DNA of 64,000 bases from Selaginella moellendorffii (Eukaryota; Streptophyta; Lycopodiopsida; Selaginellales; Selaginellaceae): positions 2,302,904-2,366,903 of the forward strand of contig NW_003314261.1 in NCBI RefSeq assembly GCF_000143415.4. The letters are read 5' to 3'. Positions within the stretch are counted from its first letter, which is position 1. The number at the start of each line of letters is the position of its first letter. The position numbers and the translations under genes were made by a program. Below the pieces are notes generated by a model. The model was given only the letters and a program-made list of their open reading frames with translations, did no database searches and was not told the origin of the DNA. Shown piece after piece: positions 30,375 to 41,298 of this stretch.

Positions 30375-31553
30375 CTGCCAGGCACTAGTTGCTAGTGCAC
30401 GTCCTTGTCCTGGTTTTTGTGGCTTCTTCAGTTGAACCCAGAGCTTCCGTGTTCGTGCCAATGTCTCGTGCAGACCCGATTTGTAGCACGTTTCTTGCTT
30501 GACATTCTGCGCGTGGGAGATGTATATGATAGATCGGAGGGGCGAGTTGCCTTTTATCAGGCGGACAACTCTTGTCTTGAAGACTTTCTTCACCTCCTCG
30601 CCCACCATAATATCCACAACTATCTCTTGCATTGCCAAGCTAGAATGCTGTCTGGAGACGGCATAGAACCGGATGTTTTGATCGTCCAACACCTTCCTAT
30701 TGATCAAGTCTGGAAACCTCGTCTCGCCATTCATTGTTCAGTAGTAGGGGATCATATCTGCGATGTCGGGTGTTACTAGACTTGCCAGCATCTTCTGCTT
30801 CAGTTTCTCCACCCACTCATCAGATACTAGCCTGTGGTTGTATTTGCTTTGGATGTCGATGTGGCTCACGTCGATTGTATATACTTTGTTGGAATAGTAA
30901 CAAGTACTATTATCTGCGATGATTTTTGCTGCCTCTTCTTGCTCTTTCTGCTCTTTGCGGCTCTTCTTTTTGGTGGGTGTAGTGTTCGAACCCGAGGCAA
31001 TGGCATCACTGAGTAGCTTCTTTTTTGGAGCAGAAGAGTCGGACGTCGGCTTGAGCTTGACCACCCTTTTCTGCTTCGGGGTAGTTTCCAGATCAACCCC
31101 CTTCCCCTTCGCTTCGCGAACTGGAGTCACTCTCAACGGCTCAATGTTGGAATATAGTTTTTGAACATCGCCGTAGGTGAGGTCCGTGGATTCCATGTGA
31201 TCTTCATAGACCCGCAGCGTCTTTGAAATTGTGGGCCTCCTGGACAACCTCTCCCTAGCTCCCTCTAGGAATTCCTCATAGCCGCTGCCCCCCTCCGGGA
31301 AGCCGCTAGGATGTGCAAGGTGAATCTTGAAGGCGGATGCTGTCTCTACCACAAGTGCCAGTCCACATTCTTGCATGGAACTGCATGGAGTGTCTGTCAC
31401 TTGGATGAGGATCCCCATGCATTCTTTTCTCCCACCATCTGTGTTGTACAGCCTCAGATCCTCGCCTTCCATCCCGAAAGTCCAACTCGTGAGCTCCTCC
31501 CCCTTCTCTGCATCCACATTGACAGTGGCTGGAAGAAAAATGCAATTCCTCGC

Positions 31554-31792
31554 CTGTTCAGAAATGCACAAAAATTAGAGCTGACAGATGAAAAGCTAGC
31601 AGCTGGAAATAACGTGGGGCCACACGCCATTCACCACTGCATCAGATGTCTTGAGGCTGCATCCTAAGATGGCGTGAGGCTACACGCCATCTGTAACCGG
31701 ACTGCACTTGAGAGCCCAATTGGTGCATGCCAATGTTGCTACTGAATGGCATGTGGCCTCATGCCATTTTCTACTTGGCCTAAACGACTTAC
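31554..31792 (-). other. 239-bp first intron after the ATG, copy 2, with three palindromes
   Basis: It has the same length and splice sites as 10805-11043. The palindromes begin near 31609, 31669 and 31746. Several arm positions differ from copy 1; one (CATGCCAT at about 31760) is intact here but decayed in copy 1 (CATGACAT). Confidence 0.78.
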
Positions 31793-32500
31793 CATTTGAA
31801 GCTGAATGGAGGCATGACAATTGAGGCCGGACTCGCTGGCGAATGTGCACTGTGTGTGCAGCGGATCGTAGCATCAAGGCTACTCTGCCACTTATAGTTG
31901 GAGAGTGGCACTGAAATCTCCCAGGACGCCAAGTGGGATGTGTGTGGGTGGCAGAGTGGGCGGCGGAGTTGGCGGCGAAGTTACAAACTGGGTGTGTCTT
32001 GAAGTGGACGCCGATGCACACGAGCGCGATGCAAGCGCAAGTGTGATGCAAGCACGAGTGGATGCCGATGCACACGAGAAACCTGTAAAGAAGGTAGATG
32101 AGCGCGAATGTGAGCATGAGTGTGCGTGCGTGAGTACGAAGCAAAATGCAAAACCTAACTTCACACGCGCGAAATGTCACGACGGTTGGTAATCCCGCAA
32201 CGTCATCATTCCTCGGACTTGGGCGCCACCATTAATTTCTGGATCGCCGCACGCATGCATGCAGGTGAAATCCAAAAGAAATCCGCAACGTCATCATTTT
32301 CCTCGGACTGCATGCACGTGAAATCCAAAAGAAAGATCATGATTGGGATATCATTTAATACCCTCGCTATATTTATACCATGCATGATTGGATGTTCTAA
32401 AGCATCTTGTATTTCCAAAAATGCCAGATGTTCAGCTAAATAAAGAATGGTATACAATGTCCTTCTTGATGACCCTGCAAAGAAGCATCTCGATCGGACA

Positions 32501-33129
32501 CCACATGAGACCACATGAGCCTTACAATGTTTCAGGGGCATTTGCCATAGATCCGACCGTTATTTTGCTCCAAGATTCTACAGTTTGGTGTGCATTGACC
32601 TTTCCATCGATACTACAAAGGGACATCACAATCAGATGCGGGATCACAAGAAACCAACTTCACTAACTCTGGTTTCACCAAGATCTACGTAAGGAGTTAT
32701 GAAATGAAAGGACCCTCTCTATTGAAATGTGTTTATGGTCATAGGGGCATTGTGACATATCAAAAGATTTTGCATCAAGTTCTGTATTTGCATGTTTATC
32801 AAGCTACTGAATTGCTAAACCCTAAACCCTAAACCCTAAACATTTGGCAAATGCTGTGTGAAGAAAGATGCCCTTTCTGGGCAAATGCTGTAAGAGGCAG
32901 ATGCCGAACAGATGTATCTCAGGCTAGCGAAGGGGACAAACGAAAGCTAGCTATAAACATGACGGGATGCAAATAGATTACTAGGCTAGTCCTGCGAAAA
33001 TCAAAAACCATAATTGAAAACATTGAAAATGCAAAAAGAAAGGTTTATAATATTTTTGAATTTTAAGCAACCAAAGGAATGTAAGTAGGGCATGTGTTTG
33101 TAAGTTTAAAAATGCCTCAACCACTTAAA
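32501..33129. other. 629-bp insert present only in copy 2
   Basis: Copy 1 is continuous across this point (GATCGGACATTCCCAAG). The insert begins CCACATGAGACCACATGAG and has no coding frame of note. It includes a short telomere-like run. I see no clear flanking TSD, so it may be a repair patch or a loss in copy 1. Confidence 0.7.
32815..32841. repeat. Interstitial plant telomere repeat
   Basis: There are almost four tandem CTAAACC units, the complementary form of TTTAGGG, the common plant telomere repeat. It is embedded in the copy 2 insert. Confidence 0.9.
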
Positions 33130-33989
33130 TTCCCAAGTAAATAAAGTTGTTTCTATTTTTGGTACAGGTAAACTTTATAGCGTGTGGGCTCATGCAATTT
33201 TGAACCCAAAAATGCACCAAAAAATGCTCGACTAGCATTATTCTTTGAATGGCGTGTGGCCTTATATTGCCATAAATGGACGTACACACACAACATAATT
33301 ATTCCTTTACACGGTGAATAATCTTGGCGCAGATCGCTGACATGGCATGGCAAAGTTCGAATCACTGACATGGCATAGCTGGATCGAGGCAAGGACATGA
33401 TGTGACAAAGTTCAACATCCGACAGCAAAGTCTAGAAGCTACTCAGTTTGAAATTTGTCAGAGGAATCATAAGATCTGGCTTGTCAGAGGATTTGATGTG
33501 ACGTTCAAGCGTGTGTTATTTTTGAATTCTCGAACTCATTCCTAGGTCTATCATTTTTGTGCGCCGTGTTCTTGGTTCCGCTGAGCGCAGTGAGCGCTGC
33601 TTGTGTAAGCGGCGTTGTGAGCTGTGGTTTATGCGTCTACGAGCGGTTGCGGCATTGTGAGCGGCAATTTATGCGAGTGGCAGTTTGTGCGAGCGGCGCT
33701 ACGAGTAGTTGCGGTGGTGCGAGCGGTGCTACGGTACCACTTCATGCCATCTTAGTTCATCACTAGCATATTGCCAATAGTTTCTTTACCTGCCTGTAGC
33801 TGTGTGTTTATCAAGATGGCATGAGGCCTCATGCCAATTTTGTGAATGCGAAATTTCACGTGGGTGTCAATAGCATGTTTGAATAATGGCATGTGGCCTC
33901 ATGCTATTGAGGTTGTTTGGTATGTTATGATTTAGGCCATTCTCCAATCATTTTTTGTATAGTCTTAACTTCTTTTCTGCACTTTCAGA

Positions 33990-36900
33990 ATGGCCTTCAG
34001 GGTTGGGGAAAAGGTTTACATTTTGAATGGTGGGAAGAGAGTTGCAAAAGCGACCCTTATGTCTATGGATCGGAACTTTGTTATACACTGTCAAAGGCTT
34101 GGGGAAGGCAATGCTGCTGTATCAATAGAGACTGTCTTCGATGGGAATGTGGTCGCTATTGAACGAGGAGAGATGGTCTTCGGGGTAAATGTTGTTGTTG
34201 CCTTGAAAAATCTTCAGAAGAAAGCAGATGTTGGGGATAGCGCAAGTGCGGCGCATGTTCCCTCCGTGGATCTTAAGAACCGTGCTACATGGATTCAGGC
34301 AAAGGTGTTTCTAAACAACCCCGAGGGGGAGGTGGTAGCTGAGGGCTTAGCCACAGTTGTCGATCCAAGAGATGCGGTTGCTAATCAAGAATTGGGCTGA
34401 GATGATATTAGAGTTGCGATTTTAGAGGTTGTTGACACAGAAGAAAACAGTCTGACTATTGGAAGCATTGTGCAATGGAAATTGAGACACTTAGTGTTTG
34501 AGAATGTGAAGGATTCACAATCAAACACCACTACAACTGATGACAGAACATCTCTTCATGGGAAAAGAAAGTACACCTTCCTAAAGCGCAGCCAAAGGGA
34601 TCTGAGCAACGAACCGACAAGGCAGAAAATGGCGATGGAGGTTCGAATGGTCTCGACAGTTGCTTGTTGCAAGAGGAGGTGCTGTCAACATGCTGATTGG
34701 GATGCTATTGAAGAGGAGAGAGCAAGATACAAGACATTGTCCTGGAAGGCAGCTCGCAATTTTGTGTATGAGGCATTACGGTCATCTGTTGATGCTTCAG
34801 AACATCAGGTGGGGGGCATGGTCTTCCAGAGGGGTTTGGTCTGCATGAAGGCATGGAGAATCATTTATGGAGTCCCTCGAACCACATTCTATAGAATCAA
34901 AACTGAGTTCGAGGAACAAAGGGTTCAATAGGCAGTCCATGGGAACGACGGTACACACAAAACCAGGGGTCATGTTGTATATGGAGAGGCAATCTTCAAG
35001 AGGTTTGTCGAGACATGTAGCGAGCAGCAACCACATAAAACCCACCTCTTGGAAGATGGAACATGAGACACCCAACGAGTTCTCCCTTCCATGTATACCA
35101 AGGGGGCCATATTGGAAGATGTGAATCGAGAACTCCAGAGTAATGGCTACAGGAAGTTGAGCCAATCTAGATTTAGTAGATTGTGGAGCAACAGGTTCAG
35201 GGATGTGAGTATAGGAAAGTACTCCAGTTTTTCAAAGTGTGAAGAGTGCACTACTATCAAAATGGCTTTGTCGAAAAATTCTTGCATCGCTCAAGAGCGA
35301 GAGACGTTGGTTAGAAGGCGGCTCGACCACAACATCGAGCAGAGAAGTTGCAGGACTGCATATTATCATAATAGGATTCTCTTCATGGAGAGACCTGACT
35401 CTTACCTCTGCATCATCCACGACAAAATGGACCAGAAAAAGACGTGCTTACCTCGACTCAATCTTGCCCCCAAGGCAATCTCTTCATCCATGCAGCTGCC
35501 TGTGTCTCTGTTTGGCATAATCGCTCATGGGCATGGTGCCCAGAACTATGGGAACTTCTTTGTACCTTTATGGGGTGGCGGGGGTGCAAACATGATGATT
35601 GCGTCCCTAGCAAAACACTTAAGGTCTCTGCAAAGTGCGTAGAATGAGCTGAACGGCCAACCCTTGCATAAGGCCCTTGTCGATCGAACCCCATACAGGG
35701 TTCAGCTGGAGGAGGAGCAAAGGCTTGCAGTATCGTGTGGGGCCCCATGCCATCCCAGTGAATATGTTGGCCGTCAGATTGTAGGGTTATCACGTGAGGC
35801 CTCATGCCATTCCGACGAGGCTGGTCGCCCGGTGAATGCACAGCCTCATCCAAACGAAGCAGAATCTCAAGGAAGTTCTTGCGGCTGATGTGGCCTTCCA
35901 CCCCATCTTCTGCTCCAAATAGACAATGCTGGCAGTGAGAACAAAAACATGTACGTCTTCGCGTACTTGGCGATGCTTGTTGCCAAAGGCATATTTGAAA
36001 CGGTTACACTTGGCTTTCTCATGGTTGAGCACACTCATGAAGACGTCGATGCCATGTTCAGTCACCTGGCAGAGTCCCTTCGGTGATCCAATGTCCTCAC
36101 CCTCCCACAACTCTACGATGAATTCCAAAATTGCATCAAAGGCACTGTTGAAGCTGCACTTGTGACAGAGGTTCCAGACTTTAAGGGGTTTGTAAAAGGC
36201 TACATCAGGGATGGATCCGAAACGCTGATTGGCCACTCCAAGCCTCTTCAGTTTCATTTCAGCATGCATGACGGTGCTCCAGTGATGAGGTACAAGATGA
36301 GAGAATGGGACACAGTGTGGCTGCCAGTGGACGGCATTGAACTCTTCAAGAGAGATCCCATAACTGGGGAACCTATGATTCCTCAGGGTTCCCCATGGAC
36401 GATGCACCCGGATGGACTCAAAGACCAGGAAAGTATAGTGGCCGGGATTAGACAGCATATTGCCTTCTGGAAGAGGGGGTTGGTGTTTGGTGGAGAATCC
36501 TATTTTCAGAGGTGCAAGCCTTTGCTCGAATACTGGGAGAAGATTATATCTGCTATCCAAAATGGGCCGGTTGTATATGAAGAATTGGAAGAGTCCTTTT
36601 GGCTAGAACCTAGAGCACCAGATAGTAGCGGAATAATGTCCTCTAGAAATGCAGTGACAGATAACGATGTTGAGGATCACTATTGTGGGCCGAGGAACAA
36701 GAAGCCGGATTCAGCATTCAATCCAGTACAGGTCTGCAAAGGAATGGTCGTGCTTGTCAGACCCAGTAATAAAAAACAAATGATATGGGTGGGGCGCTGC
36801 ATCATTGATGCAGAGGAGGACGCGGAAACTAACTCCTTCAATGTAACTGTGGAGTGGTTCAAGCCAAGTTCCAGATATACGAAGGATTGCCTAGAAAAGA

Positions 36901-37131
36901 GATGGGTGCTGAATCCAAGGGATCCCAGCATGAGCATATCGGTGGATAATGTTGTGCATGGTTGGATGCGGAAGCAGAGTGCCACCATCACCTTGCTAGA
37001 CCATGCAAGAGATGCAGCAAGAGCATTCATAACCCGGGTTCAAGGTGAGATTCATTAATATTCCTTTACTAAGTTTCTAATGTATTTTATTTCAAGGTGA
37101 ACAATCCGAATCTGAATCAGAGGAGGCGTGA
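33990..37131 (+). pseudogene. DUF7869-type DDE transposase, copy 2
   Basis: It is collinear with 12954-16095, has the same length, and has the same 52-bp intron (37045-37096). It is more decayed: stops at 34398-34400, 34929-34931, 35064-35066, 35640-35642, 35886-35888 and 36084-36086. Core residues have also changed: IDNAGSENKN replaces TDNTGSENKN, and EHTHEDVD replaces GHTHEDVD. It restores residues lost in copy 1 (codons at 13179, 14100 and 14262 are sense here). No frameshift separates the two copies. Confidence 0.85.
37045..37096 (+). other. 52-bp intron near the transposase 3' end, copy 2
   Basis: Donor GTGAGATTC and acceptor TTTCAAG are as in copy 1. Confidence 0.8.
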
Positions 37132-37771
37132 TGGCATGTGGCCTTACGCCATTCCTAGGTGAGATGATACAAATAACAAGTATAAATTCTTAGTTGTTCT
37201 AGCAAATCTTACTTAAAGTTCAAGGTGAACAAGCCGAATATGAATTCATCGGATTGTTATAACAAATTGCGAGGTGATGGCATGAGGCGATACGCCATTT
37301 GAGAGTGGTAGCCATTCCTATATGAGATGAGTGAAATATTTATTAGAAATACCTCATTCAATTGTGCACTTCTAAGTCTTGGTCCACTCAGTACTGTTTG
37401 CATGTTTCTATTTTAATTCTTTCTCTAAAATGTTATTTAGCATGTGGCTTCATGCCATTGCTCTCCACAATCATGCATTGAATTTTTCTATCCTTGCATA
37501 ATACTTCTCCATATATATAGCATGTGCGCACATGTGATATGGTTCATTAGGCCTGATATAGTGTGTGAGGTAAAACAAAGATGATGTGACATATGCATTT
37601 ACCAATCACACTTGCATAAATCTAATAATATGGCGTGTGGCCCATATTAATGGCACATAAACCCATATTGTGGGCTTACGTGCTTTATATACCATCATTC
37701 CCTTGCAGCGTGTGTGTTGGTTTCCTTTTATAACACAACGAACTCCATATTTTAGGGTGAAGAGCGTTCTC
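37132..37771. promoter_or_regulatory. Copy 2 right-hand region with palindromes and a TATA-like site
   Basis: Palindrome copies begin near 37131, 37278, 37438, 37520 and 37631, in various states of decay. CTTTATATACC at about 37683 could be a TATA box for the small ORF starting at 37772. Most of this stretch is deleted from copy 1. Confidence 0.5.
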
Positions 37772-38065
37772 ATGGCAAGCACAAAATCTGTAAGTGAGGC
37801 AAAAAAGGAGACGGAGAAGGAGATAGGTGAAGATGTAGAATATATAAGTCTTCCAAACTCCCCGTACTATACTCCAGGTGATCATTTTTCTGAACAAACG
37901 GCAACATTAACAACTATCGAGAACGCCCCAGTAACGTCAGAGACAACAATCCAAAGCAAAACAACTGACCGGAGAAGGATGATAGTATCACTGAGAGTAC
38001 CAAAAAGGAGGTGTCCACTAGCGCTTAGGCTTATAATGGCGTGTGCCCTCATGCCATTTACTTGA
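37772..38065 (+). CDS. Small Glu/Thr-rich ORF at the right end of copy 2
   Basis: The ATG at 37772 gives MASTKSVSEAKKETEKEIGE followed by a Thr/Ser-rich part and a basic stretch (DRRRMIVSLRVPKRRC), 97 codons in all. Its last residues, MACALMPFT, are encoded by a palindrome copy at about 38036, so the true end may be a splice site before it (candidate donor GGAG|GTGTCC). I recognise no domain. It would be a third transposon gene, on the same strand as the transposase and absent from copy 1 because of the deletion. It may also be chance coding. Confidence 0.4.
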   Translation: MASTKSVSEAKKETEKEIGEDVEYISLPNSPYYTPGDHFSEQTATLTTIENAPVTSETTIQSKTTDRRRMIVSLRVPKRRCPLALRLIMACALMPFT

Positions 38066-38687
38066 TCACCAAATACCTTTTTCCCTTTGCACTAGTATAT
38101 CTTAATACGGTCTGAGAAATAGAATGGCATGTGCCCTCAGGCCTTTTACTAAATCACCTTTGAAAGAAATGCAAGCCTCTATGTCGTAAAAAAAAGGTAC
38201 TAGAGAAATTCCTTAATAATATGAATGTTATTTAGTTTCATGAAAATACACTAAGGGTCAAATGAGTTAAATGACTTCTCCAGACTAGCAATGCCTCTTG
38301 CTACACCTTCACAATTAGATTCGTTAGAAAAAGATAACATTGAATAATATCTAAATGTTCTCACCATTAAGTTATATGTCTGGCTAATAGGAATGACGTT
38401 CATCTTGGAAAGCTCACCACACGCTCAATGAACAAACAAATAGTGTGTGCGCGCATGCCATCGCTCTTTTTTAGCTTCAGATTCGGCTTGTTCACCTTGA
38501 CAATGAGATTTATTATACAACCAGATGGACTCAGTCTGGACACAAAGTCACCGCGCTAGTCACCGTGCCCCAGATATGTCTAGCCCCTGGACAAAAAACA
38601 TATAATTTCACGTCATTTTCAAATACTTGAAAATTTGTACCTAGTCCCATTTTACTGAATAAATCCCACTTTAACGAAATAGAGCTT
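38066..38687. other. Right non-coding end of copy 2
   Basis: It is nearly identical to 16108-16711 of copy 1. Degenerate palindromes lie near 38124 and 38442. It ends in the right TIR at 38664-38687. Confidence 0.75.
38664..38687 (-). repeat. Right terminal inverted repeat, copy 2
   Basis: It is the inverse of 28060-28083. TSD AGTG follows at 38688-38691. Confidence 0.92.
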
Positions 38688-39418
38688 AGTGGCAATATTA
38701 CCTTGGGAGCACTTCAAAATTTACATGGATAATGTGGCAACGAAACACTTCTTGTCGCAACCCAACCTAAGAGGGAAACAAGTTTGGTGGGCCAAAGGTT
38801 TAGCTGAGTTTGATTGTGAGATTCTGTATAAACCTGTGAAGAACAACATTGTGGTGGATGCTCTAAGTCGAAAATTGAGCTTGAAGTTGGAGATATTTAG
38901 CGCGACAGCAAGTTTTTGGGACGATGTGCGAACAGTGTATAAGAACAATGGTCTAGCACAAGAAGTGTTGCTGAGGAACCAAGAGGTGCGAGAAGCTCAC
39001 CAAAGAGGTGAGCTGCCAACAAAAGAGAAAATAGGTTATGCGGAACGCAATGGACTCATTTATTATAAACAAACAAGGGTGTATGTTTTAGAAAGGGAAT
39101 TAAGGTAGCCTTAGAAGAGTGTCATGATAGACCTCTTGCAAGATACGGTGGAGTGCCCAAGACAATAGGTTTACTCAAAAGGAAGTATCACTGGTTAGAT
39201 ATGGTTAAGGACGTTCAAGATTATATAAAGACATGTCCAACATGTTAGTAGGTCAAAGCCGTGACTAAGGCTAGTGGGGGCTTGTTACAAATGCTGTAGG
39301 GGGCGCTAAAAATGTTTTACGATAGACTTCATCACGGGAATCCCCTCCAAGTGAGGGGTTTGATGCAATATTCATAGTGGTGGACCGATTTTTTAAAATG
39401 GCACATTTCATACCCACC
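38688..39418 (+). pseudogene. Element A RNase H end and integrase start
   Basis: It resumes with ILPWEHFKIYMDNVATKHFL and VVDALSRKLSL, the end of RNase H. The integrase N-terminal zinc region has RKYHWLDMVKDVQDYIKTC, with a stop at the CPTC* position. FDAIFIVVDRFFKMAHFIP marks the start of the catalytic core, which is cut by element C. Confidence 0.82.
39414..39418. repeat. Element C left TSD (CCACC)
   Basis: It recurs at 47216-47220. Removing C and one copy rejoins the integrase core of element A. Confidence 0.9.
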
Positions 39419-41298
39419 TGTAAGCGACTAAATTTTCCATTCTACTTTAGTCACTTAACCACACCTTCGACCACTTGGAGGCGTCTCACTCACAACCTCC
39501 TTAGCCCAATTCAGGACTTGGGACTTGCTAGCCCCGAGAATGGCATCCTTGCCACTCAACACTTGCACATGGTCCAAGTGCTCCACGTGTCCGGTCCCAA
39601 GACCGACACCCAAAGGTACCACTGACATCTCGGCCCGTTACGCTACGGCCATGCCCACTCACTTTTGCTGCACTAGTGGTCCAACACCACTTGCATCACC
39701 ATCCCATCTCTCCAAGACTGGGCCATGTGTCCACGAGTGGTCATCCTAGATCCACTCCTTAGCATCCTTAGGATGCCCACAGACCTGGGAAATCGCCTTC
39801 CCCAAAGTCCCTTTGTCAGTTCCTACCAGGTCCCTTTCTGCCCTTGGCTGTGTTGGCCAACACTGCCACTGGATCGAGGCCCACAGGCCCGACCACTAAG
39901 TCCCATGGTCCTTTGGGACTTCCTCACCACACGACTGTGTCCCTGGTCACTACCCCAGAGGACTGCTCCTCTTCCTTTCCACAGTCTAGGCCTTTGGGAC
40001 AACATTTCGGAACACCATGGCCTTACGCGAGCCACCTGGGTACTCTCCCCGCCTTTCGCCTTTAGGTGCTCTAGCCATGGGCTTAGAGCGAGGTTCCGTT
40101 GAGCCACACCTGGTATCCAAGTAGGTAGTGCCACCCACACTTGGACTGGGAGCATCGGCCAGTCGATCTCCCGGGGGAACTAGAGCCGGCTCTTGAACAC
40201 TTCACCAAGCTACCCCGCTTGTCGGTCCGTGTTCACTCTAGTCTTGGACTTCCCAGTGGGCAGCTCATCACCCAACACTGGGTCCGGCCTTCCTGGGCCA
40301 AACTGGCCTTTCCTGGCCAAACTGGCTCCACTACAGTCCTCCCCCTACTATACTTTTGGGGCTCACCAAACCCCCCAGGGTCTGGGAGACGAACGCTTTG
40401 GGCTTTCACCCTCTCAGGCTCTGGACTCGGGCTCGGACTCGGACTCGGACTCGGACTCGGACTCGGACTCGGACTCGGACTCGGACTTGGACTCGGATTT
40501 GGACTCGGACTCGGCCTCGGCCTCGGCCTCGGTCTCGGTCTCGGTCCCGATCGCGGTCTCGGTCTCGGTCTCGGTCCCGGTCTCGGTCCCGGTCTCGGTC
40601 TCGACTTCGGACTCCATCTCGGACTCCATCTCGGACTCCATCTCGGACTCCATCTCGGACTCCATCTCGGGTCCATCTCGGACTCCATCTCGGACTCCAT
40701 CTCGGACTCCATCTCGGGTCCATCTCGGACTCCATCTCGGACTCCATTTCGGGTCCATCTCGGGTCCACCTCAGACTCCATCTCGGGTCCATCTCGGACT
40801 CCACTTCGGACTCCGACTCGGGTCCATCTCGGGTCCACCTCGGACTCCATCTCGGACTCCATCTCGGACTCCATCTCGGACTCCACTTCGGACTCCAACT
40901 CGGGTCCATCTCGGGTCCACCTCGGACTCCACTTCGGACTCCAACTCGGGTCCATCTCGGACTCCACTTCGGACTCCAACTCGGGTCCATCTCGGACTCC
41001 ACTTCGGACTCCAACTCGGGTCCATCTCGGACTCCACTTCGGACTCCAACTCGAGTCCATCTCGGACACTCCCACGTGTCATGTGTTGGTCCTTTTGGGT
41101 CCCTTTTTGGAGCCTCGCCTTTTGCTCGCTTCGTGCTCGTTCCTCGAGCACTTCGTTGGGAGTTCCACTCCCGCTCTTGACTTTTCAAGTCGGAGCTTTT
41201 GGTCCAAACGTGTTACGCTCGTTTGGCTCTCGCTTCGGCCACTACCATGTGGCGCCCTTCCGGCTCCACTTTGGGGCCTAGGGATTTTGTGTCTCACA
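39419..41298 (-). repeat. Element C LTR (left in window)
   Basis: It runs TGTAAGCGACT to GTCTCACA. It contains a large hexamer array at 40420-41065. The long open frames through the array on both strands are by-products of stop-free 6-mer repeats. Confidence 0.92.
40420..41065. repeat. GGACTC/GGTCTC hexamer minisatellite in the left C LTR
   Basis: The order is GGACTC repeats, then GGCCTC and GGTCTC/GGTCCC repeats, then longer units (GGACTCCATCTC, GGGTCCATCTC, GGACTCCAACTC). The matching array in the other LTR (46350-46985) differs in unit number and order. Confidence 0.93.

Larger units (their letters stand above)
28015..31795 (-). pseudogene. Accessory gene of copy 2: ParB-like domain with an alternative short C-terminus
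   Basis: The inferred exons (high to low) are 31795-31793, 31553-30375, 30320-28997, 28958-28860, 28821-28732, 28682-28626, 28574-28518, 28472-28386, 28335-28300 and 28247-28015, which gives 1054 codons plus stop, all in frame. The first five exons match copy 1 closely. The last exons encode an unrelated tail (AQIPKRLGQAAQASRQELE, an acidic EEGEASESDKESSE, and a basic VPRRRREPQIRLPTKQLSD). There is no HAD domain. The final exon reads through the left TIR and stops only in element A at 28015-28017. Stops at 30735-30737 and near 29727 disable this copy, at positions where copy 1 is intact. Confidence 0.75.
31796..33989. promoter_or_regulatory. Divergent intergenic region and transposase leader, copy 2
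   Basis: It holds the same CCGATGCACACGAG repeats, one (not two) copy of the GCGTGTGGGCTCATGCAATT block at about 33180, the GAGCGGC minisatellite (33590-33735) and leader palindromes near 33815 and 33885. A 629-bp block at 32501-33129 interrupts it. GCACTTTCAG lies one base before the ATG at 33990, as in copy 1. Confidence 0.6.
28060..38687 (+). mobile_element. DNA transposon copy 2 (10.6 kb)
   Basis: The terminal inverted repeats are the same as in copy 1, the TSD is AGTG, and the two divergent genes are nearly identical over most of their length. It differs in four ways. The left module (28135-28640) replaces 2.8 kb of copy 1 including the HAD domain. About 230 bp of intergenic DNA are absent. 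A 629-bp block with telomere repeats is present (32501-33129). About 950 bp at the right end, with a small extra gene, are retained that copy 1 has lost. Confidence 0.93.
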
